Part shown: one piece after another, positions 24,910 through 27,882 of the stretch
How positions within the stretch are numbered: the stretch's first letter is position 1
Layout: every line of letters begins with the position of its first letter
DNA from: an uncultured Fidelibacterota bacterium
GTDB lineage: Bacteria > Marinisomatota > Marinisomatia > SCGC-AAA003-L08 > GCA-002707645
Assembly (NCBI GenBank): GCA_913020255.1
Contig: CAJWAW010000009.1
Location: forward strand, 1 to 27,882
Reading direction: 5' to 3'
DNA: 27,882 nt
The notes under the pieces: model-generated
The model's database searches: none
What the model saw: the letters and a program-made list of their open reading frames with translations, nothing else
What the model was told of the DNA's origin: nothing
Program-made: the position numbers and the translations under genes

Positions 24910-25880
24910 AAAAATTAATTAAACATATATCTAATGAAATATCTGATGATATAGATTCATATAATAATTATTTAGTTAAATCTTTAAATTCTAAAGTTAA
25001 TTTGATTAATAAGATTTTAAAGTATGTAATAAAGATGAAGGGCAAACAGTTTAGACCAATTTTATGTTTGCTATCATCGAGATTAAATGGTGAGCCTAAT
25101 AATGAAACTTATTTATCTGCATCAACAGTTGAAATTTTACATGTAGCAACTCTATTGCACGATGATGTAATTGACGAGTCAAATGTAAGAAGAGGATGGC
25201 CAACAATTAATAATATATGGAAAAGTAAGCTAGCTATATTAATTGGTGATTATATGTTTTCTAGATCATTAAATAATATCTCGAATTTAAATAATATTGA
25301 ACATATAAAAATATTAGCAGATATTTCTCAGAGGTTAAGTGAAGGTGAAATATTACAGATTGAAAATTCAATTAATAAGAATATGTCTGAGGAAGTTTAT
25401 TTTAAAATGATATCAGATAAAACAGCATCGCTTATTAGTGCATCATGTAAACTAGGATATATAAGTAATTCAGAAGATGATAAAAAGGTAAATATAGAAA
25501 ATTTTGGTGAGTATCTAGGCATTGCTTATCAACTTAAAGATGATTTATTTGATGTATTAGGAAAATTAAAAGATACTGGAAAGCCGTCTTCGTTAGATTT
25601 AAAAAAAAACATGTTAACCTTACCTTATATTCATATACTAAATAAAGTCTCTAGTAGAAAAAGAAAGAATATTATAAGTAGTTTGAAGTACCTTACAAAA
25701 AGAAATGATTTTAAACAAATTAAAAATCTTATATATGAGTCAGGAGGAGTTAAGTTTACTGAGCAGAAAATAAAAGAATTTTCATCGAAAGCATTTGATG
25801 AGTTGGACTGTTTCAAGGAGTCTAAATATAAAGATTTATTAATTAAAACAATTGAATTTAATATAGATAGAAAATTTTGA
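24906..25880 (+). CDS. Trans-polyprenyl diphosphate synthase, probably long-chain
   Basis: 324 residues of the all-trans isoprenyl diphosphate synthase family. The first Asp-rich motif is D86-D87-x2-D90 (LLHDDVID), and GKQFRP (46-51) is the diphosphate-binding stretch. The second Asp-rich motif is D212-D213-x2-D216 (QLKDDLFD), followed by DTGKPSSLDL. The residue five before the first motif is A81; short-chain synthases carry a bulky aromatic near there, so a long product (hepta- or octaprenyl, as for a quinone side chain) is more likely than GGPP. This bears on the geranylgeranyl reductase cassette 8.5 kb upstream. It overlaps tatC by 4 bases and pgsA by 4 bases. Confidence 0.92.
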   Translation: MKKLIKHISNEISDDIDSYNNYLVKSLNSKVNLINKILKYVIKMKGKQFRPILCLLSSRLNGEPNNETYLSASTVEILHVATLLHDDVIDESNVRRGWPTINNIWKSKLAILIGDYMFSRSLNNISNLNNIEHIKILADISQRLSEGEILQIENSINKNMSEEVYFKMISDKTASLISASCKLGYISNSEDDKKVNIENFGEYLGIAYQLKDDLFDVLGKLKDTGKPSSLDLKKNMLTLPYIHILNKVSSRKRKNIISSLKYLTKRNDFKQIKNLIYESGGVKFTEQKIKEFSSKAFDELDCFKESKYKDLLIKTIEFNIDRKF

Positions 25881-26431
25881 TTCATAATTTTAACATATCG
25901 AATTTATTAAGCATTTTAAGATTATTTTCAGGTATACCCTTAGTCATATGTCTTCATAAAATGGAAATATTAAATATTTATTGGTGGTATTCAATTTACA
26001 TTATAGTATTTATTGTTTTATCTGATATCTTAGATGGTTTTTTAGCTAGAAAGTTTAATAGTGTAACTTCTTTTGGAAAGATTATAGATCCAGTAGCAGA
26101 TAAAATATGTTTAATGTGTGTTTTGTTATATTTAATAGAAGTTTATCATTTACCTTTTTTAATATTTTTTATTTTATTATCCATACGAGATATAGTATTA
26201 ATAAGTATGACATCATACCTTGCTATTTACCATGATATGGTTAGTCAAGCAAATACTTATGGTAAGCTATTTATTTTTATTACAATGATTATGATTATTT
26301 CTCACGTTTTTAATTTAAATGATTATATTTCAAAAATTCTATTTATAGCTTCAAATATATTGTTAATTATTAGTATGCTTACATACATAAAAGATCATAT
26401 AAAGAATATAAATTCTTATGAGCATATTTAA
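25877..26431 (+). CDS. pgsA: CDP-diacylglycerol--glycerol-3-phosphate 3-phosphatidyltransferase (PgsA-type)
   Basis: 184 residues from TTG 25877, which shares TTGA with the previous stop. No ATG lies close by, and later ones would remove the first helix, so TTG is the start. The CDP-alcohol phosphotransferase motif is complete: D50-x2-D53-G54-x2-A57-R58, G67, D71 and D75 (SDILDGFLARK to DPVAD). Several transmembrane helices follow. The enzyme makes phosphatidylglycerol phosphate in the inner membrane. Family sure; PgsA over other CDP-alcohol transferases is likely from length and ISNLLSILRL near the start. The end overlaps ftsY by 14 bases. Confidence 0.88.
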   Translation: MIHNFNISNLLSILRLFSGIPLVICLHKMEILNIYWWYSIYIIVFIVLSDILDGFLARKFNSVTSFGKIIDPVADKICLMCVLLYLIEVYHLPFLIFFILLSIRDIVLISMTSYLAIYHDMVSQANTYGKLFIFITMIMIISHVFNLNDYISKILFIASNILLIISMLTYIKDHIKNINSYEHI

Positions 26432-27296
26432 AAAAGCATTTTCTTCATTATATAAATCAAAAGATAAAATAAGGAAAACATTTTCTAAAATTTTATCATT
26501 ATCTCAATTATCTGACAATGAAAAAGAGCAGATTGAAAATTGTCTATTGTCATCAGATGTTGGATGGCAATTAACAGAAAAAATTATAAATGATTTAAAA
26601 AAGTCTAAAAAAGATGAATTATGGGAGAACGCATTAATAGAAACTATTAAATCATCAGTTAATCATATTGATAAAAAAATAAATAATTTTAAGAAGATTA
26701 TTCTAATTATAGGTGTCAATGGTACTGGAAAAACAACAAGTGCTGCTAAACTTGCAAACTATTTTAAAGATAACAATAAAAAAGTAACTTTAGTTGCAGC
26801 TGACACATATCGAGCAGCTGCTGTTGAGCAATTAAGTATTTGGTCTAAAAGGATGAATATAGATTTTATTTCAAATGTAAATACCTCTGATCCGGCATCT
26901 ATTGCTTATGATGGTGTAAATTCTGGTATTTCTAATAATCATGATCATATTATTATTGATACAGCTGGCAGATTGCATACATCTAAAAATTTAATGATGG
27001 AATTAGGAAAGATTTATAAAGTTATTCAAAAATTATCAAATGAAATAACTGTATGCATATCAATTGATGGAAATACTGGTCAAAACGGAATTAGACAGGT
27101 TGAAGAATTTAATAATTATTTACCAATAGATAATATTATATTAAACAAAATGGATGGTACTGCAAAAGGTGGGATTGCTTTAGCTATTATAGATAGTTTG
27201 TCTATCCCAATATCATTTATGGGTATAGGCGAAGGATATAATGATTTAATAGCATTTAATTTAGATGATTATTTAGGATCTTTAATTAAAAAATGA
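26418..27296 (+). CDS. ftsY: Signal recognition particle receptor FtsY
   Basis: 292 residues, the short NG-domain form without the long acidic A region found in E. coli. The N domain (about 1-85) contains the LLSSDVGW element. G1 is GVNGTGKTT (99-107), then DTYRAAAVEQL (129-139), DTAGRLHTSKNLM (181-193), NKMDGTAKGG (243-252) and GIGEGYNDLIAF (269-280). It is the membrane-side GTPase partner of Ffh for co-translational targeting. The second glycine-loop residue (GTGKTT) is a small variant. It overlaps pgsA upstream by 14 bases and rimO downstream by 4 (ATGA). Ffh rather than FtsY is excluded by the absence of an M domain. Confidence 0.95.
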   Translation: MSIFKKAFSSLYKSKDKIRKTFSKILSLSQLSDNEKEQIENCLLSSDVGWQLTEKIINDLKKSKKDELWENALIETIKSSVNHIDKKINNFKKIILIIGVNGTGKTTSAAKLANYFKDNNKKVTLVAADTYRAAAVEQLSIWSKRMNIDFISNVNTSDPASIAYDGVNSGISNNHDHIIIDTAGRLHTSKNLMMELGKIYKVIQKLSNEITVCISIDGNTGQNGIRQVEEFNNYLPIDNIILNKMDGTAKGGIALAIIDSLSIPISFMGIGEGYNDLIAFNLDDYLGSLIKK

Positions 27297-27882
27297 ATAA
27301 TAGAAACAAAATATCAATTGTGAGTTTAGGATGTTCAAAGAACTTAGTTGACTCTGAGATGTTAATAGGTGGTTTGAAAAATGAAAATTATGAAATTGTC
27401 AATAATATTAATCAATCAAATACAATTATTATCAATACGTGTGGTTTTTTAGATGTTGCAAGAGAAGAATCGGTTGATACTATTTTACAATGTACTGATT
27501 TAAAGAAAAAGGGTGTTGTAGAAAAACTGATAGTTATGGGATGTTTTTCTTCAAGATATGGAACTGAATTAAGAAGAGAAATCCCGGAAGTTGACGAGTT
27601 TTTTGGTACAGCTGATCATGCTAAAATCTTATCATATTTAACAGGTAAAGATTTTAAGAAAGATGATCCTGATTATTTTAGGTCTATATTAACTCCTAAT
27701 CATTATGCATATCTTAAGATTGCTGAAGGCTGTGATAATGTATGCTCTTTTTGTTCAATCCCTATGATGAGAGGATTACAGAAGAGTAATACTTTGGAAC
27801 AAAACCTTATGGAAGCGCAAAATTTAGCTAATCAAGGAGTTCGAGAATTATTAGTTATAGCTCAAGATACTACAACTTATGG
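27293..27882 (+). CDS. rimO: Ribosomal protein S12 methylthiotransferase RimO (3' truncated)
   Basis: The first 196 residues lie in the window and the rest is beyond the right edge. The UPF0004 domain supplies the auxiliary cluster: C14 (LGCSKNLVDSE), C50 (NTCGF) and C84 (MGCFS). The radical SAM cluster is C147-x3-C151-x2-C154 (AEGCDNVCSFC). SLGCxKNLVDSE and QDTTTYG are RimO-type rather than MiaB-type. RimO attaches a methylthio group to Asp of ribosomal protein uS12. It starts by a 4-base overlap with ftsY (ATGA). The TRAM domain is not visible because of the cut. Confidence 0.94.
   Translation, partial: MNNRNKISIVSLGCSKNLVDSEMLIGGLKNENYEIVNNINQSNTIIINTCGFLDVAREESVDTILQCTDLKKKGVVEKLIVMGCFSSRYGTELRREIPEVDEFFGTADHAKILSYLTGKDFKKDDPDYFRSILTPNHYAYLKIAEGCDNVCSFCSIPMMRGLQKSNTLEQNLMEAQNLANQGVRELLVIAQDTTTY

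Noticed and set aside
1..27882. Mobile element, prophage, defence system or CRISPR array
   Set aside because: No transposase, integrase, phage structural gene, spaced direct repeats, tRNA-flanked boundary or composition break was seen; the window reads as continuous core chromosome.

Overview
This is an AT-rich, very gene-dense bacterial chromosome segment (GC looks well under 35% by eye). It most resembles the FCB superphylum, and within it the marine Marinimicrobia/SAR406 (Fidelibacterota) group. The reasons are secreted proteins ending in dockerin-like calcium loops, a cysteine-rich repeat of the type seen in those genomes, a small DUF5683-like protein, weak or absent Shine-Dalgarno sites, and streamlined operons. 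The lineage is inferred from family resemblance; no marker gene or rRNA is present to prove it. I see no phage, insertion sequence, CRISPR array, tRNA or rRNA gene.

Layout. (1) Positions 1-4519: the 3' end of a secreted dockerin-domain protein (+) runs convergently into hemW (-). Just upstream of hemW on the minus strand is a 1012-residue secreted protein with a cysteine-rich repeat block, a parallel beta-helix and its own C-terminal dockerin. (2) A 105-bp divergent gap (4520-4624). (3) Positions 4625-22175: a long, nearly gapless plus-strand run of transketolase, a predicted outer-membrane barrel, alaS, gcvPB, a DUF5683-like protein, purF, a polytopic membrane protein with a degenerate UbiA-like look, a short 2[4Fe-4S] ferredoxin (56 residues), a geranylgeranyl-reductase family flavoprotein, an exonuclease-DinG helicase fusion, a histidine ammonia-lyase family enzyme and guaB. 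(4) rpsT on the minus strand, tail to tail with guaB. (5) A 155-bp divergent gap. (6) Positions 22577-27882: a Crp/Fnr regulator, a MeaB-type GTPase, tatC, a long-chain polyprenyl diphosphate synthase, a PgsA-type phosphatidyltransferase, ftsY, and rimO, which is cut by the window edge.

How the genes fit together. Most are housekeeping: carbon metabolism (transketolase), translation (alaS, rpsT, rimO), purine synthesis (purF, guaB), one-carbon metabolism (gcvPB), heme handling (hemW) and amino-acid breakdown (hutH-like). The last operon leans towards envelope biogenesis: Tat export, isoprenoid chain, phosphatidylglycerol and SRP receptor. The most interesting unit is 14004-16336, where a UbiA-like membrane protein, a ferredoxin and an archaeal-type geranylgeranyl reductase overlap by 8 nt at each junction. 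This looks like a ferredoxin-driven prenyl-chain saturation cassette. Whether it acts on menaquinone side chains, a carrier lipid or ether lipids cannot be decided from this window. Genes are packed by short stop/start overlaps, several of exactly 8 nt, and some starts are TTG.
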